Of a stretch of DNA of 64,000 bases, positions 48,806 to 57,479 are shown piece after piece. The first letter of the stretch is position 1. Each line of letters begins with the position of its first letter. The notes beneath the pieces are model-generated. The model searched no databases and was not told the origin of the DNA. It saw nothing but the letters and a program-made list of their open reading frames with translations. The translations under genes were made by a program, and so were the position numbers. The stretch comes from Acidimicrobiales bacterium. Lineage in GTDB: Bacteria > Actinomycetota > Acidimicrobiia > Acidimicrobiales > RAAP-2. Where the stretch lies: assembly GCA_030039755.1 (NCBI GenBank), contig JASHUY010000233.1:1-64000 (forward strand), read 5' to 3'.

Positions 48806-49297
48806 ATGGAACGGACGAGCTTCTCAAAATGGAACTGCTCTGTGGCGCAGTGCCTCGAGGTCGTCGGCGAGTGGTGGAGCATGCTCATCGTGCGCGATGC
48901 GTTCATGGGCATCCGGCGCTTCGACGACTTTCAGCGTGACCTCGGGATCTCGCGCAACATCCTGAACCAGCGGCTCAACCATCTGGTCGAGTTCGGGGTG
49001 CTGAGCAAGGAGCCCTACTGCGAGCGGCCACTTCGATACCAGTACCGACTGACCGAGAAGGGGAGGGACCTGTGGCCCGTTCTCACCGCCATCCGCCAGT
49101 GGGGCGACACCTACCAAGCCCCTGATGGTCCGCCGGTCGAGCTGGTCCACAAGGGGTGCGGCCACACCAGCACGGCGGTGATGCACTGTTCGGTCTGCGA
49201 TGAGCCCATCGAGGCCGGCGACATGAAGGTGGCGCCGGGTCCGGGCTACAAGGGGGATTCGATCCTGCCGGTTCTCCGGGCGGTCTCCCGCTCCTGA
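48806..49297 (+). CDS. HxlR-family transcriptional regulator with C-terminal zinc-ribbon-like extension
   Basis: 163 residues. The HxlR winged helix includes NCSVAQCLEVVGEWWSMLIV with conserved cysteines, FDDFQRDLGISRNILNQRL and the wing YCERPLRYQYRLTEKGRDL. After it, about 45 residues contain CGHTSTAVMHCSVC, which could bind metal. Most HxlR proteins are shorter and end near residue 110-120. The cognate operator is probably the palindrome upstream, and the divergent MFS exporter is the likely target. A thiol-reactive or quinone inducer is typical of the family. Confidence 0.85.
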   Translation: MERTSFSKWNCSVAQCLEVVGEWWSMLIVRDAFMGIRRFDDFQRDLGISRNILNQRLNHLVEFGVLSKEPYCERPLRYQYRLTEKGRDLWPVLTAIRQWGDTYQAPDGPPVELVHKGCGHTSTAVMHCSVCDEPIEAGDMKVAPGPGYKGDSILPVLRAVSRS

Positions 49298-49353
49298 GGG
49301 GAGCGGAGTGCTCCCATGCGCGTCTGGTGGCGGGCGCATGTGTACATGGCAAG

Positions 49354-50292
49354 TTAGGGAACCAGCACGATCCGGTCGTCGGACCCGGCGCTGTCGGTCC
49401 ACACCTTCTCGACCTCGGAGAGCGGTACAGCCTTGGCCCTGACGTCGAACGCGCCGTCGGCGACGGCTTTCGCGAGCTTCGGGATCTCCTCGACGAAGTC
49501 GCGGCCGGCGACCGACCCGATGCCGCTGCCGACGATCTCCAGGCGCGCCGAGCGAAGCGCGGCCGCCGGGACCGCGGCCTCCGGGCCGGCGACCGCGCCG
49601 ACCTCGATCCAGGTCAGCTGCTTGCCACGGTCGGCGCGGTTGGTGAGGATCTCGACCATTGCCTTCGCCGTGGGCTCGCCCCACAGGTAGTCGATCACCA
49701 CGTCGACATCGGCCGCCTGCGCAAGCTGGTCGAGGGTGCAGGTGAGGTCGGCGCCCAGTACCGAGAGTTCGGCCAGCTTGGCCGTGTCGCGGCCCGCGGC
49801 GATCACTTCGGAAGCCCCGAAGCGTTTGGCGACCTGGATCGCCATGCGCCCGGCGTTGCCCGTCGCCCCCAGGACGGCCACTCGCTGCCGGCGCCCGAAC
49901 TCGATCCGCCGCCGCAGCGCCACCCATGAGGACATCGCCGGATTCATCGCGGCCGCTACCGCGACCGGATCGGTGCCATCCGGGAGCACCACGCTGCGGT
50001 CGAGGTCGATCACCGTCCGCTCGGCCATCGTCCCGAGCGTCGTCTCGTCGACGTCGATGATCGCGTAGCGGATCTTTCCCTTCGGGTCGCGCACGACGGC
50101 GTCCACACCGGGGATGAGGGGCAGTTCGCCGGTACTCGTGTAATGGGACCCTCCCGCCTGGGAGCGCACCCGCGGATGCAAACCGGCCGCCAGAACGCCC
50201 ACGACGACCTCACCCCTGCCTTTTGCGACAGGGTCGGGAAAGTCCTGGTAGTGAGGTGGCCTTGAGAAATCGTCGACGACTGCGGCCTTCAT
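49354..50292 (-). CDS. Quinone-reductase-like MDR oxidoreductase
   Basis: 312 residues of the zinc-free medium-chain dehydrogenase fold, starting at MKAAVVDDF with GGAGG upstream of ATG 50292. The cofactor motif is LGATGNAGRMAIQVAKRFGA, and there are no zinc cysteine ligands, which points to the quinone oxidoreductase/enoyl reductase branch. It is divergent from a MarR gene with a clear inverted repeat between them. A detoxification role is likely. Confidence 0.87.
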   Translation of the reverse strand: MKAAVVDDFSRPPHYQDFPDPVAKGRGEVVVGVLAAGLHPRVRSQAGGSHYTSTGELPLIPGVDAVVRDPKGKIRYAIIDVDETTLGTMAERTVIDLDRSVVLPDGTDPVAVAAAMNPAMSSWVALRRRIEFGRRQRVAVLGATGNAGRMAIQVAKRFGASEVIAAGRDTAKLAELSVLGADLTCTLDQLAQAADVDVVIDYLWGEPTAKAMVEILTNRADRGKQLTWIEVGAVAGPEAAVPAAALRSARLEIVGSGIGSVAGRDFVEEIPKLAKAVADGAFDVRAKAVPLSEVEKVWTDSAGSDDRIVLVP

Positions 50293-50352
50293 GGTCGTCC
50301 TCCTTCGGGCGCTGCCACCTGAGCGCGCGCATCTCCCAGGACTAGTTCTTCC

Positions 50353-50373
50353 TACCAATCAATATAGTTGGTA
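50353..50373. promoter_or_regulatory. MarR operator candidate
   Basis: TACCAA-(9 bp)-TTGGTA is a perfect inverted repeat in an AT-rich stretch between the divergent quinone-reductase-like and MarR genes. It is 30 bp from the MarR start and 61 bp from the other start. Confidence 0.65.
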
Positions 50374-50402
50374 CTTCCAATCATCTCAAGTAGGATCGCC
50401 TC

Positions 50403-50864
50403 ATGGCTACCTCCAACCCCGAGGCGCGGCCGCTGTCGCGAGGTCAGGTGGAGTTGATCGACGCCATGGTCCGCGCGTCGTTCGTCACCATGGCCGTACT
50501 CACCAGGACCGCCGCTGAGCACGACCTTTCGCTGACCCAGTTGCGCATGCTCGCCATCCTGCGCGACCGCCAGGGCGCGATGAGTGAGCTGGCCGACTAC
50601 CTCGGGCTCGACCGCTCGACGATCTCGGGATTGGTCGATCGGGCCGAGAAGCGGGGGCTGCTGCGGCGAACCCCCAATCCGCTGGACGGTCGCGGCGTCG
50701 ATGTCGCCCTCACCTCTGAGGGGATCGAACTGGCCCATCGTGGCGCTGAGCAGATCGCCCAGGCGCTGTCGCCGATGACCCGCGTTCTCAGTCGCGTGGA
50801 AGCACGCCGCCTCGTGGCACTGCTGGAGCGGATGTTCGGTCCCGACGGGGCGTACGAGCCGTGA
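50403..50864 (+). CDS. MarR-family transcriptional regulator
   Basis: 153 residues. Winged helix with LSLTQLRMLAILRDRQGAM, LADYLGLDRSTISGLVDRAEKRGLL and the wing NPLDGRGVDVALTSEG. It probably represses the divergent oxidoreductase gene and itself through the inverted repeat between them. ATG 50403 is the first start after the operator. Confidence 0.9.
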   Translation: MATSNPEARPLSRGQVELIDAMVRASFVTMAVLTRTAAEHDLSLTQLRMLAILRDRQGAMSELADYLGLDRSTISGLVDRAEKRGLLRRTPNPLDGRGVDVALTSEGIELAHRGAEQIAQALSPMTRVLSRVEARRLVALLERMFGPDGAYEP

Positions 50865-51006
50865 GCGCACCCGGAAAGGCGATCGCGCGGGGGGCGACGA
50901 ACCGTCCGCGGTCGGCGTTCCGTCGGGTGGTTGAACGGTTCCGGCCGGTGGCAGGTACGGTCCTGTCCGTGACCGCCACACCGGGCTCGAGCGGCTCTTC
51001 CCCTCG

Positions 51007-52386
51007 ATGACACACGCGCCGAGCCCGAGTTACTCCACGACCGCTCGCGTCGAGGCACCCACGTCGGCCCACCTCCTCATGGATCTCGCCCGATCGATCA
51101 GCCAGCACGGCGGCGACGTCGTCGCCATCGACCTCGTGGAGGTCACCACCACCGGGGCGCGGGTCGACGTCACCTTCAACGCGGTGGACGAGCCGCACGT
51201 CGGGCGCATCGGTGCCGGGCTGCAAGCCGACGGTTATCAGGTGCGCAGCGTCTCCGACCGCACCTTCCTCTCCCATCTCGGCGGCGTCATCGAGGTGATG
51301 CCACGCATCAGGATCCGCACGCGCGACGACTTGTCGCGCGTGTACACGCCCGGCGTGGCCCGTATCTCCCGCCAGATCGCCGCCCGGCCGGAGGCAGCCT
51401 GGAACCTCACCGGCAAGGGCAACACCGTCGCGGTGGTGACCGACGGTACGGCCGTGCTCGGGCTGGGGAACGTGGGGCCTCTCGCGGCCCTGCCCGTGAT
51501 GGAAGGGAAGGCGGCCCTCTTCAAGTCCTTTGCCAACGTGAACGCCTTTCCCATATGCCTCGACACCACGCGAACCGACGACACCGTGGCTGCGGTGCGA
51601 GCGATCGCCCCCGGCTTCGGCGGCGTGAACCTCGAGGACATCGCTGCGCCGCAGTGCTTCGAGGTGGAGGCCCGGCTGCAGGAGGCGCTCGACGTGCCCG
51701 TCTTCCACGACGACCAGCACGGCACGGCGGTGGTCGTCCTCGCCGGCCTCGTCAACGCGTGCCGCATCACCGGCCGGCGGCTGGAGGACCTGCGGGTCGT
51801 CGTGATCGGGATCGGGGCGGCCGGCACGGCGATCTCCAAGATCCTGCTCGACGCGGGTGTGCACGACCTTGTCGCCGTCGACCGCAACGGGCCGCTGAGC
51901 CCGGACGATCCCGGGTTGCCGCCGCACCAGCGCGAGGTGGTCGCGCGCAGCCGTGCTCGACCGGTGACGACCCTCGAGGAGGCGGTGACCGGGGCCGACG
52001 TGGTGGTGGGGGTGAGCCGCCGGGGGGGATGGGATCCGAACGTGCTGTCCAAAATGGCCCCCAACCCCATCGTCTTCGCGCTCGCAAATCCAGAGCCTGA
52101 GGTCTACTTGGAGGAGATGCCACCGGGCGGCCTGCTCGCGACCGGGCGCTCGGACCTTCCGAACCAGGTGAACAACGCGCTCTGCTTCCCCGGGATCTTC
52201 CGCGGTGCGCTGAACGCGAGGGCTTCCCAGATCACCCCGCGCATGCAGGAAGCGGCCGCGCACGCCATCGCCGGCGCGGTGAGCGACGCCGAGCGGGCGA
52301 TCGGTGTCATCGTCCCCTCCCTCTTCCATCCCGACGTCCACCGTGCGGTCGCGACAGCGGTGGAGGCGGTCGCACTCGGCCGGTGA
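51007..52386 (+). CDS. NAD(P)-dependent malic enzyme with N-terminal ACT domain
   Basis: 459 residues. An N-terminal ACT-like regulatory domain covers about 20-90. The malic enzyme core follows, with VYTPGVARIS, tyrosine/lysine region, GLGNVGPLAALPVMEGKAALFK, HDDQHGTAVV and the cofactor motif VIGIGAAGTAI. It decarboxylates malate to pyruvate with NAD(P). The N-terminal ACT domain suggests feedback control by an unknown small molecule. Start ATG 51007 is preceded by no clear ribosome-binding site. It converges with a membrane protein gene. Confidence 0.93.
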   Translation: MTHAPSPSYSTTARVEAPTSAHLLMDLARSISQHGGDVVAIDLVEVTTTGARVDVTFNAVDEPHVGRIGAGLQADGYQVRSVSDRTFLSHLGGVIEVMPRIRIRTRDDLSRVYTPGVARISRQIAARPEAAWNLTGKGNTVAVVTDGTAVLGLGNVGPLAALPVMEGKAALFKSFANVNAFPICLDTTRTDDTVAAVRAIAPGFGGVNLEDIAAPQCFEVEARLQEALDVPVFHDDQHGTAVVVLAGLVNACRITGRRLEDLRVVVIGIGAAGTAISKILLDAGVHDLVAVDRNGPLSPDDPGLPPHQREVVARSRARPVTTLEEAVTGADVVVGVSRRGGWDPNVLSKMAPNPIVFALANPEPEVYLEEMPPGGLLATGRSDLPNQVNNALCFPGIFRGALNARASQITPRMQEAAAHAIAGAVSDAERAIGVIVPSLFHPDVHRAVATAVEAVALGR

Positions 52387-52402
52387 CCGGCCCGGGAGTT
52401 TC

Positions 52403-52987
52403 TCAGGTGGGGGCAGCGTCCTCGAGGGTCTCCACCTCCTGGGGCCGGAGGCGCGACAGCAGCGGCCGTACGGCGGTACTCAGCGCGTCCTTGGCCTGCG
52501 AGAGCCTCGCCCGGTCTGTGTCGGTGAGCTCGTCGCCCCGACGTCGCAGCATCCGGACCAACAAGGTGGAGAACCGCTCGACCTTCTCCATGAAGACCCG
52601 CGCCGCCGGGTCCTCGAAGAGGGCCGGAGCCGCGACGAGCACCATCGAAGCGAGCGCCTGCACCTCGCTCTCCGGATCGCGCTCACGCGGCTGACCGGGT
52701 GCACCGATCAGGGCGCTCTCCGTCCGCAAGGCCTGGCCGTAGACGATCAGGGCCTGGACGGCGGCGACACGCTTCCGCTCCCTGACCTTGCGGCGGGCGG
52801 CCACCTGGTCCACCACCTGGACCGTGACGCCCAGGATCAACGTGCTCGTGACGAACGAGCCGATCAGTGAGTGCCGGTCCCACCACGCGCCTACTCCGGG
52901 GACGGCGAGATCGGTGACCACCACCACGGCGATCGCAAGCAGCGTCGCGGTCCCACCCGCGGCCGTGATGCGGTTCACGGGTCTCAT
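52403..52987 (-). CDS. Small membrane protein, unknown function
   Basis: 194 residues from ATG 52987. Two membrane helices (about residues 12-30 and 42-63) are followed by a long alpha-helical soluble part with KVRERKRVAAVQALIVYGQ. No domain family is recognised. It lies between the malic enzyme (convergent, 16 bp) and a divergent DUF1801 gene. Confidence 0.7.
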   Translation of the reverse strand: MRPVNRITAAGGTATLLAIAVVVVTDLAVPGVGAWWDRHSLIGSFVTSTLILGVTVQVVDQVAARRKVRERKRVAAVQALIVYGQALRTESALIGAPGQPRERDPESEVQALASMVLVAAPALFEDPAARVFMEKVERFSTLLVRMLRRRGDELTDTDRARLSQAKDALSTAVRPLLSRLRPQEVETLEDAAPT

Positions 52988-53113
52988 TTGATACCAAGGA
53001 TCGTCCGTGCGTGACCGGCTCGACTCGTCGGGCTCGTGGAGGCGAGGTGTAGGACCCGCTTTGATAATCTGCGGCCACTTGCGAACGAAGGCGCGAGGCA
53101 CGGGTAGGCGACG

Positions 53114-53518
53114 GTGGTGGCGAACAAGAGCGGACGGCAAGAAGGGAATGCTTCGCGTCTCATCGATGCGAGGATCGAGGAGTTCGACGACTGGCGCGGC
53201 AAGACGCTCTCGCGGCTGCGAACGCTGATCAGGGAAGCGGATCCCGAGGTCGTCGAGGAGTGGAAGTGGGTGAAACCGAGCAGTGGCGGAACTCCCGTCT
53301 GGCACCACAACGGCGGCATCTGCACCGGTGAGGTGTACAAGGGCGTCGTGAAGCTCACCTTCTTCAAGGGCGCGTCCCTGGAAGACCCCTCGGGCCTCTT
53401 CAACTCGAGCCTCGAAGGCAAGGTCAGAAGGGCCATCGACGTGCACGAGGGCGATCGCATCGATGAGAAGGCCTTCAAGGCGCTCGTCCGTGCGGCCGTC
53501 GCCCTGAACCTGTCGTAG
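53114..53518 (+). CDS. DUF1801-domain protein
   Basis: 134 residues. The core WKWVKPSSGGTPVWHHNGGICTG and VKLTFFKGASLEDPSGLF match the DUF1801 (YdhG-like) fold, which has a frataxin-like shape and unknown function. The start is GTG 53114 (53117 is also possible). A VOC gene follows after 61 bp. Confidence 0.85.
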   Translation: MVANKSGRQEGNASRLIDARIEEFDDWRGKTLSRLRTLIREADPEVVEEWKWVKPSSGGTPVWHHNGGICTGEVYKGVVKLTFFKGASLEDPSGLFNSSLEGKVRRAIDVHEGDRIDEKAFKALVRAAVALNLS

Positions 53519-53579
53519 TCCCCGAACGTTCCCGTTGGACCGTGGGCGAGTGGGTGGCCGAACAGTTCGAGGAGTGAAG

Positions 53580-53936
53580 ATGACCAGCTCTTCCACCGGG
53601 GGGATCAAGACCGTGCTCCACCCCGTGTCCGACACGGCGAAAGCCAAGGCCGTCTACACGGCCCTGCTGGGCGTTCCGCCACAGGTCGACGAGCCCTACT
53701 ACGTCGGCTTCGACGTCGCAGGCCAGCACATCGGGCTGGTTCCGGGCGGCGGGGCGCAGGGCATGACCTCGCCCGTCGCGTACTGGCACGTGCCGGACAT
53801 CGAGGCGAAGCTGGCCGAGGTGACCGCGGCCGGTGCGACCCTCAAGGAACCGGCGCACGACGTCGGCGGCGGACGCCTGGTGGCCAGCGTCACCGATCCC
53901 GACGGCAACGTCCTCGGTCTCATCCAGGACCCGTGA
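53580..53936 (+). CDS. VOC/glyoxalase-family protein
   Basis: 118 residues with a single vicinal-oxygen-chelate domain (VLHPVSDTAKAKAVYTALLG, then VTDPDGNVLGLIQDP). The full metal ligand set is not evident. ATG 53580 has GAGGAG at 5 nt. The next gene's GTG overlaps its stop. It may bind or modify a small molecule, or confer resistance to one. Confidence 0.87.
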   Translation: MTSSSTGGIKTVLHPVSDTAKAKAVYTALLGVPPQVDEPYYVGFDVAGQHIGLVPGGGAQGMTSPVAYWHVPDIEAKLAEVTAAGATLKEPAHDVGGGRLVASVTDPDGNVLGLIQDP

Positions 53937-54385
53937 GCCCCGAACCGCGACCACGCGCGCGACGTCGTCACGACACCGAGCAGCGGCTGGCTCACGACGA
54001 CGACGTCTGGCTCGCCAGCTCCTCGCCGGACGGGGTGCCGTGGCTGGTACCGCTCTCCTTCGAGTGGGACGGCGAGACGTTGCTGGTGGCGACCCTGACG
54101 GACAGCCGGACCGGCCGGAACCTGGCCGCCAACCCGACCGCCAGGTTGGGCTTGGGCAACACCCGCGACGTCTCGACGATCGAGGGAGACGTCGAGGTCC
54201 TCGAAATGGACGAGCTGGCGGCGGAACGGCGACAGCGCTTCGTCGAGCGCACCGGCTGGGACCCCTCGACCGAAGCCGTCGCGTACCGGTGGTTCCGGGT
54301 GTCTCCTCGTCGCATCCAGGCTTGGCGTGAGGTGAACGAGATGGCAGGCCGCGAGTTGATGCGCGATGGGCGCTGGTTGGTGTGA
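53933..54385 (+). CDS. PNPOx-fold protein (FDOR type, probably F420- or FMN-binding)
   Basis: 150 residues of the split-barrel flavin/deazaflavin fold: DVWLASSSPDGVPWLVPLSFEWDG, TARLGLGNTRDVSTIEGDVEV and a C-terminal YRWFRVSPRRIQAW. The pattern resembles actinobacterial F420-dependent FDOR proteins. GTG 53933 overlaps the VOC stop (GTGA), so the two are probably co-translated. Confidence 0.82.
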   Translation: MSPEPRPRARRRHDTEQRLAHDDDVWLASSSPDGVPWLVPLSFEWDGETLLVATLTDSRTGRNLAANPTARLGLGNTRDVSTIEGDVEVLEMDELAAERRQRFVERTGWDPSTEAVAYRWFRVSPRRIQAWREVNEMAGRELMRDGRWLV

Positions 54386-54413
54386 ACCCGCGCACGCCGC
54401 GGCGAACCTCGAG

Positions 54414-55511
54414 TCACGCCATCCTGCGTAGGACGGCGACCGTGCTCTCCAACCCGTCCATGTCGGCGTAGCAGCCCTGCAGGTGCCGCCCGCCGGACGC
54501 CCCCTCGGAGAAGGCCGTCCGCGAGTGCAGCAGTCGCACGTTGTCGAAGATGACGCAGTCGCCGGGATCGAGCCGGAAGGTCAGCTGCAGCTCCGCCCGC
54601 GACACGATCTCACTGAAGCGGCGGTACGCCGTGTAGAAGTCCGCCGCGTCGCGGGGAGAGAGCCGAACGGTCTCCATCGAGCGATGGTTGAGGCGGACCT
54701 CCCGGATCCGACCGAGGGCGTCGAGCCCGATGATGGTCCGCTCGGCGCGGAGAGCAGCGTAGGCGTCGCTCCACGCAAACAAGACAGGAGTGCGGGCAAG
54801 CACCCCGAAGGCCTCCACGTCCTCCTCGCGGAGGAGGGCCGCGGCCGCGAAGCCGTCGACGAGCCCCGAGTCTCCGCCGTCGACGGCGTTCGAGAGGCAG
54901 TGCAGCAACTGCAACGTCGGCACGGGATCCCGGTAGGGGTTGTCCGTGTGGGGCGCGATCGCAAGACCGGTGTACGCGAGGTTGTTCGGGTTCACCTCGG
55001 CCCGCACGTCGAAGAGCCGGCCGTAGTTCGTCTCGCGCACGTAGCCGAGGGTGCCGGCGATGTCGAGTACGGTTCCCTCGACGGCCGGCGTTCGCCGGAG
55101 GATCGCAAAGCCGAGCAGCTCGACCAGCTCGAGCGTGCGCAACCGGACCGCGGGTTCTTGCACGTACTGCGCCCAGTCCTCGACCGGCATGCAGCCGGCG
55201 AGGTCGGCCGCCTGCCAACGTCGTTTGCCCCGCTCGCTGCGTCCGTCATGTTCGGGACGTCCCGCCTGCTCCACCAGCCAGTCGCGCCGGAACGTGGCGA
55301 CGTGCCCGTCAGGAGCGAACCGGACCGACACCGTCCCCTCGGCTTCCTCGACGCGTTCGACCGAGAGATCTTGCGGGAGGTCGCGCACCGAGGTGAGCCT
55401 CTGGCCGCTCCAGGGGTCGCGACAGCGCTCGCATGCGCAATTGTCCCGAAGCCACACCGCCGGATAGGACCGCACGACCTCGACGGCCGACGCCCCCGGC
55501 TCTACCCCCAC
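54414..55511 (-). CDS. TauD/gamma-butyrobetaine-hydroxylase-like Fe(II)/2-oxoglutarate dioxygenase
   Basis: 365 residues. The N-terminal GBBH-type domain has a zinc-binding-like LRDNCACERCRDPWSG. The C-terminal double-stranded beta-helix has the iron ligands in PHTDNPYRDP and in RLLHSRTAF. Family members hydroxylate gamma-butyrobetaine, trimethyllysine or aminoalkylphosphonates. It converges with the FDOR gene (28 bp), so context gives no substrate. The start GTG/ATG at 55511 leaves 91 bp to the divergent small gene. Confidence 0.88.
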   Translation of the reverse strand: MGVEPGASAVEVVRSYPAVWLRDNCACERCRDPWSGQRLTSVRDLPQDLSVERVEEAEGTVSVRFAPDGHVATFRRDWLVEQAGRPEHDGRSERGKRRWQAADLAGCMPVEDWAQYVQEPAVRLRTLELVELLGFAILRRTPAVEGTVLDIAGTLGYVRETNYGRLFDVRAEVNPNNLAYTGLAIAPHTDNPYRDPVPTLQLLHCLSNAVDGGDSGLVDGFAAAALLREEDVEAFGVLARTPVLFAWSDAYAALRAERTIIGLDALGRIREVRLNHRSMETVRLSPRDAADFYTAYRRFSEIVSRAELQLTFRLDPGDCVIFDNVRLLHSRTAFSEGASGGRHLQGCYADMDGLESTVAVLRRMA

Positions 55512-55602
55512 CCCGCCATCATGGCGCGTGCCCGGTACCAGGCGGGGGCCCGACAGCCGGACAACGTGCCCGCGGGCCCGATCTGGGGCAAGATTCCCCC
55601 CC

Positions 55603-55875
55603 GTGGTCGAAGAGCCGCAGCACCTGACCGGTCGCCATCAGGACACCCTCCGCCACGTCCTCGCGCACCCGCTGAGCCACAACGTCGAATGGCATTCTCT
55701 CGTTTCGCTCCTGCGAGAGGTCGGGTCTGTCGAGGAGCACGGGGAGGTCGTGACGATCGAAGCCGGCGGGCAGAGGATCGTGCTCACGAAGCCCCGCGGC
55801 AAGGACGTCGAGGCCGACGACCTCGTCGAGGTCCGCCGCCTGCTCGAAGACCTCGGGTACCGGGCGCAGGGCTGA
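55603..55875 (+). CDS. Small HicA-like-fold protein, unknown
   Basis: 90 residues from GTG 55603. The pattern HPLSHNVEWHSLVSLLREVG, VVTIEAGGQRIVLTKPR, ADDLVEVRRLLEDLGY fits the dsRBD-like HicA fold. No HicB-type antitoxin gene is adjacent, so it is unlikely to be a standard toxin. The upstream frame (from 55528) is the antisense of other sequence. Confidence 0.72.
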   Translation: MVEEPQHLTGRHQDTLRHVLAHPLSHNVEWHSLVSLLREVGSVEEHGEVVTIEAGGQRIVLTKPRGKDVEADDLVEVRRLLEDLGYRAQG

Positions 55876-55920
55876 CCGGCCTCGGCGCGGCGGCGGGGGC
55901 CGCGGCTCTGCAGCACGGCG

Positions 55921-56631
55921 TCATCCAGCGAGCTCCGGTGCGCGGGAGAGAACGCGTGGATCGAAGTCGAGCAACCCGGTGAGCTCGCGTGCGCCTCGGT
56001 CGGTGAGCCGGAGCCCGCGCCCGTGGGCGCTCCGCACGAACCATCCACGATCGAGCATGGCCCGGCACAGCGCGGCGCCCAGAGCGCCTGCGAGGTGAGG
56101 GCGTCGTTCCGTCCCGTCGAGGCAGGGTTTGGCGAAGGGCCGCCGCTGGCGGCTCACCTCCACGGGGTCGATCCCGAGCCCGCCGAACCTCCCGCCTTCG
56201 GGCCCGAGCGCGTAGAGCTCGCCCGCCGGAGCGACCCACTTCGCGTCGAGGAGCGCGTCGAGGAGCGCGACGCCGACCTGCCCGGCGAGGTGGTCGTAGC
56301 AAGTCCTCGCGAAGCCGAGTCGCGTCGCCTCCTGCGAAGCTCGCAACGACCGGATGGAGGCGCGGGGGCACACCCGCCCGAGTGCCTCCAGCGCGTCGGC
56401 GATCTCGGGACCTGCAATCTGGTAGCGACGTCGCCTCCCGTCGGCGACGACCGAGACGAGCCCCCCGTCCACGAGGGCTCGGAGGTGCTCGCTCGCCGTC
56501 GACGGTGCCACGCCGGCGCGACGCGCGAGCGCCGTGGCGCTCACCGGCTGGCCGTCGAACAACAGCCCGAGCATGGCCGAGCGCGCGGCACTCGAGAGCA
56601 ACCGTCCGATCCCCGTGTAGTCGACGTCCAC
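55921..56631 (-). CDS. ArsR-type winged-helix regulator with C-terminal domain
   Basis: 236 residues from GTG 56631. The N-terminal HTH is seen as SAARSAMLGLLFDGQ, VSATALARRAGVAPSTASEHLRALVDGGLV and GRRRRYQIA. The C-terminal part has RTCYDHLAGQVGVALLDALL and ends LLDFDPRVLSRAPELAG, a layout common in actinobacterial ArsR-like regulators. It lies divergent from the RibD-like gene (86 bp). Start is uncertain since the frame is open to 57021 and no ribosome-binding site is clear. Confidence 0.82.
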   Translation of the reverse strand: MDVDYTGIGRLLSSAARSAMLGLLFDGQPVSATALARRAGVAPSTASEHLRALVDGGLVSVVADGRRRRYQIAGPEIADALEALGRVCPRASIRSLRASQEATRLGFARTCYDHLAGQVGVALLDALLDAKWVAPAGELYALGPEGGRFGGLGIDPVEVSRQRRPFAKPCLDGTERRPHLAGALGAALCRAMLDRGWFVRSAHGRGLRLTDRGARELTGLLDFDPRVLSRAPELAG

Positions 56632-56717
56632 CTCGACAAACCTACGACGGCGGGACTTCGGAGATCGCCGAAGGTTGGTCGCGCGCCGGCGCGCCGGAAG
56701 CTGGCAATCTCGGTCGC

Positions 56718-57458
56718 GTGAGAGAGCTCCTCCCGTCGCCGAGATCCGACGTCGACCTCGCCGAGGCCTACGCCGTCCCGGTGCACGTCGCCGGCGCGCC
56801 GTTCGTGCGCTGCAACATGATCTCGACCCTCGACGGGGCCATCTCGCTCCAGGGCGGATCCGGGTCGCTCGGGGGCCCTGCGGACCGGCGCGTCTTCCGG
56901 GTGTTGCGGTCGCTGACCGACGTGGTGCTCGTCGGCGCGGGAACGGTGCGCGCCGAAGGATACGGGCCCGCGGTCCTCGATGACGAGCTGCGCGCTCAGC
57001 GTGTCGCAGAAGGCAGTCCACCGGTTCCGCCCATCGCGGTCGTCACGGGATCGGGCAACCTCGACTGGTCGTCGGGGTTCTTCACCCAGGCGGAGGTCCG
57101 GCCGATCATCTTCGTACCGCGTGCTGCCTATTCAGGCGCGAGCGCGAACGGCCGAGCCGTCGCCGACGTCGTCTCCGCAGGGGAGGCACGTGTGGACCCC
57201 CGCCTCGTGCTCGACCACTTCCGGCGCGCCGGCTACCGGTCCGTCCTCCTCGAGGGCGGTCCGGGTCTCAACGCCGACTTCATCCACGCCGGGCTTCTCG
57301 ACGAGCTGTGCCTCACGATCTCCCCGCGCCTCGTCGCGGGGGCGGGCCCCCGGGTGCTCGCGGGGCCGGAGTTCGCCCGGCCGCTCGAGCCCGAGATCGT
57401 CCACCTTCTGGAAGAGGAGGGGTTCTTGTTCTATCGACTGGCGTTGCCTCGTCGGTAG
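56718..57458 (+). CDS. RibD C-terminal-domain reductase
   Basis: 246 residues from GTG 56718. The fold matches the DHFR-like reductase domain of riboflavin biosynthesis: FVRCNMISTLDGAISLQGGSG, VLVGAGTVRAEGYGPA, SVLLEGGPGLNADFIHAGLLDEL and the LTISPRLVAG block. It would reduce a pyrimidinone or a deazaflavin/folate-like substrate with NADPH. No deaminase domain is attached, so it may be a dedicated reductase. Leaderless translation is possible. An ArsR-type gene diverges from it. Confidence 0.85.
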   Translation: MRELLPSPRSDVDLAEAYAVPVHVAGAPFVRCNMISTLDGAISLQGGSGSLGGPADRRVFRVLRSLTDVVLVGAGTVRAEGYGPAVLDDELRAQRVAEGSPPVPPIAVVTGSGNLDWSSGFFTQAEVRPIIFVPRAAYSGASANGRAVADVVSAGEARVDPRLVLDHFRRAGYRSVLLEGGPGLNADFIHAGLLDELCLTISPRLVAGAGPRVLAGPEFARPLEPEIVHLLEEEGFLFYRLALPRR

Positions 57459-57479
57459 CGCCTCGCCGCCCGCGGGGGG

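Noticed and set aside
52403-53647. Extended 414-codon reading of the small membrane protein
   Set aside because: The upstream half is antisense to the DUF1801 gene; the ATG at 52987 begins just before the first membrane helix.
55603-55875. HicAB toxin-antitoxin system
   Set aside because: No HicB-like antitoxin gene is adjacent on either side; only the fold pattern is supported.
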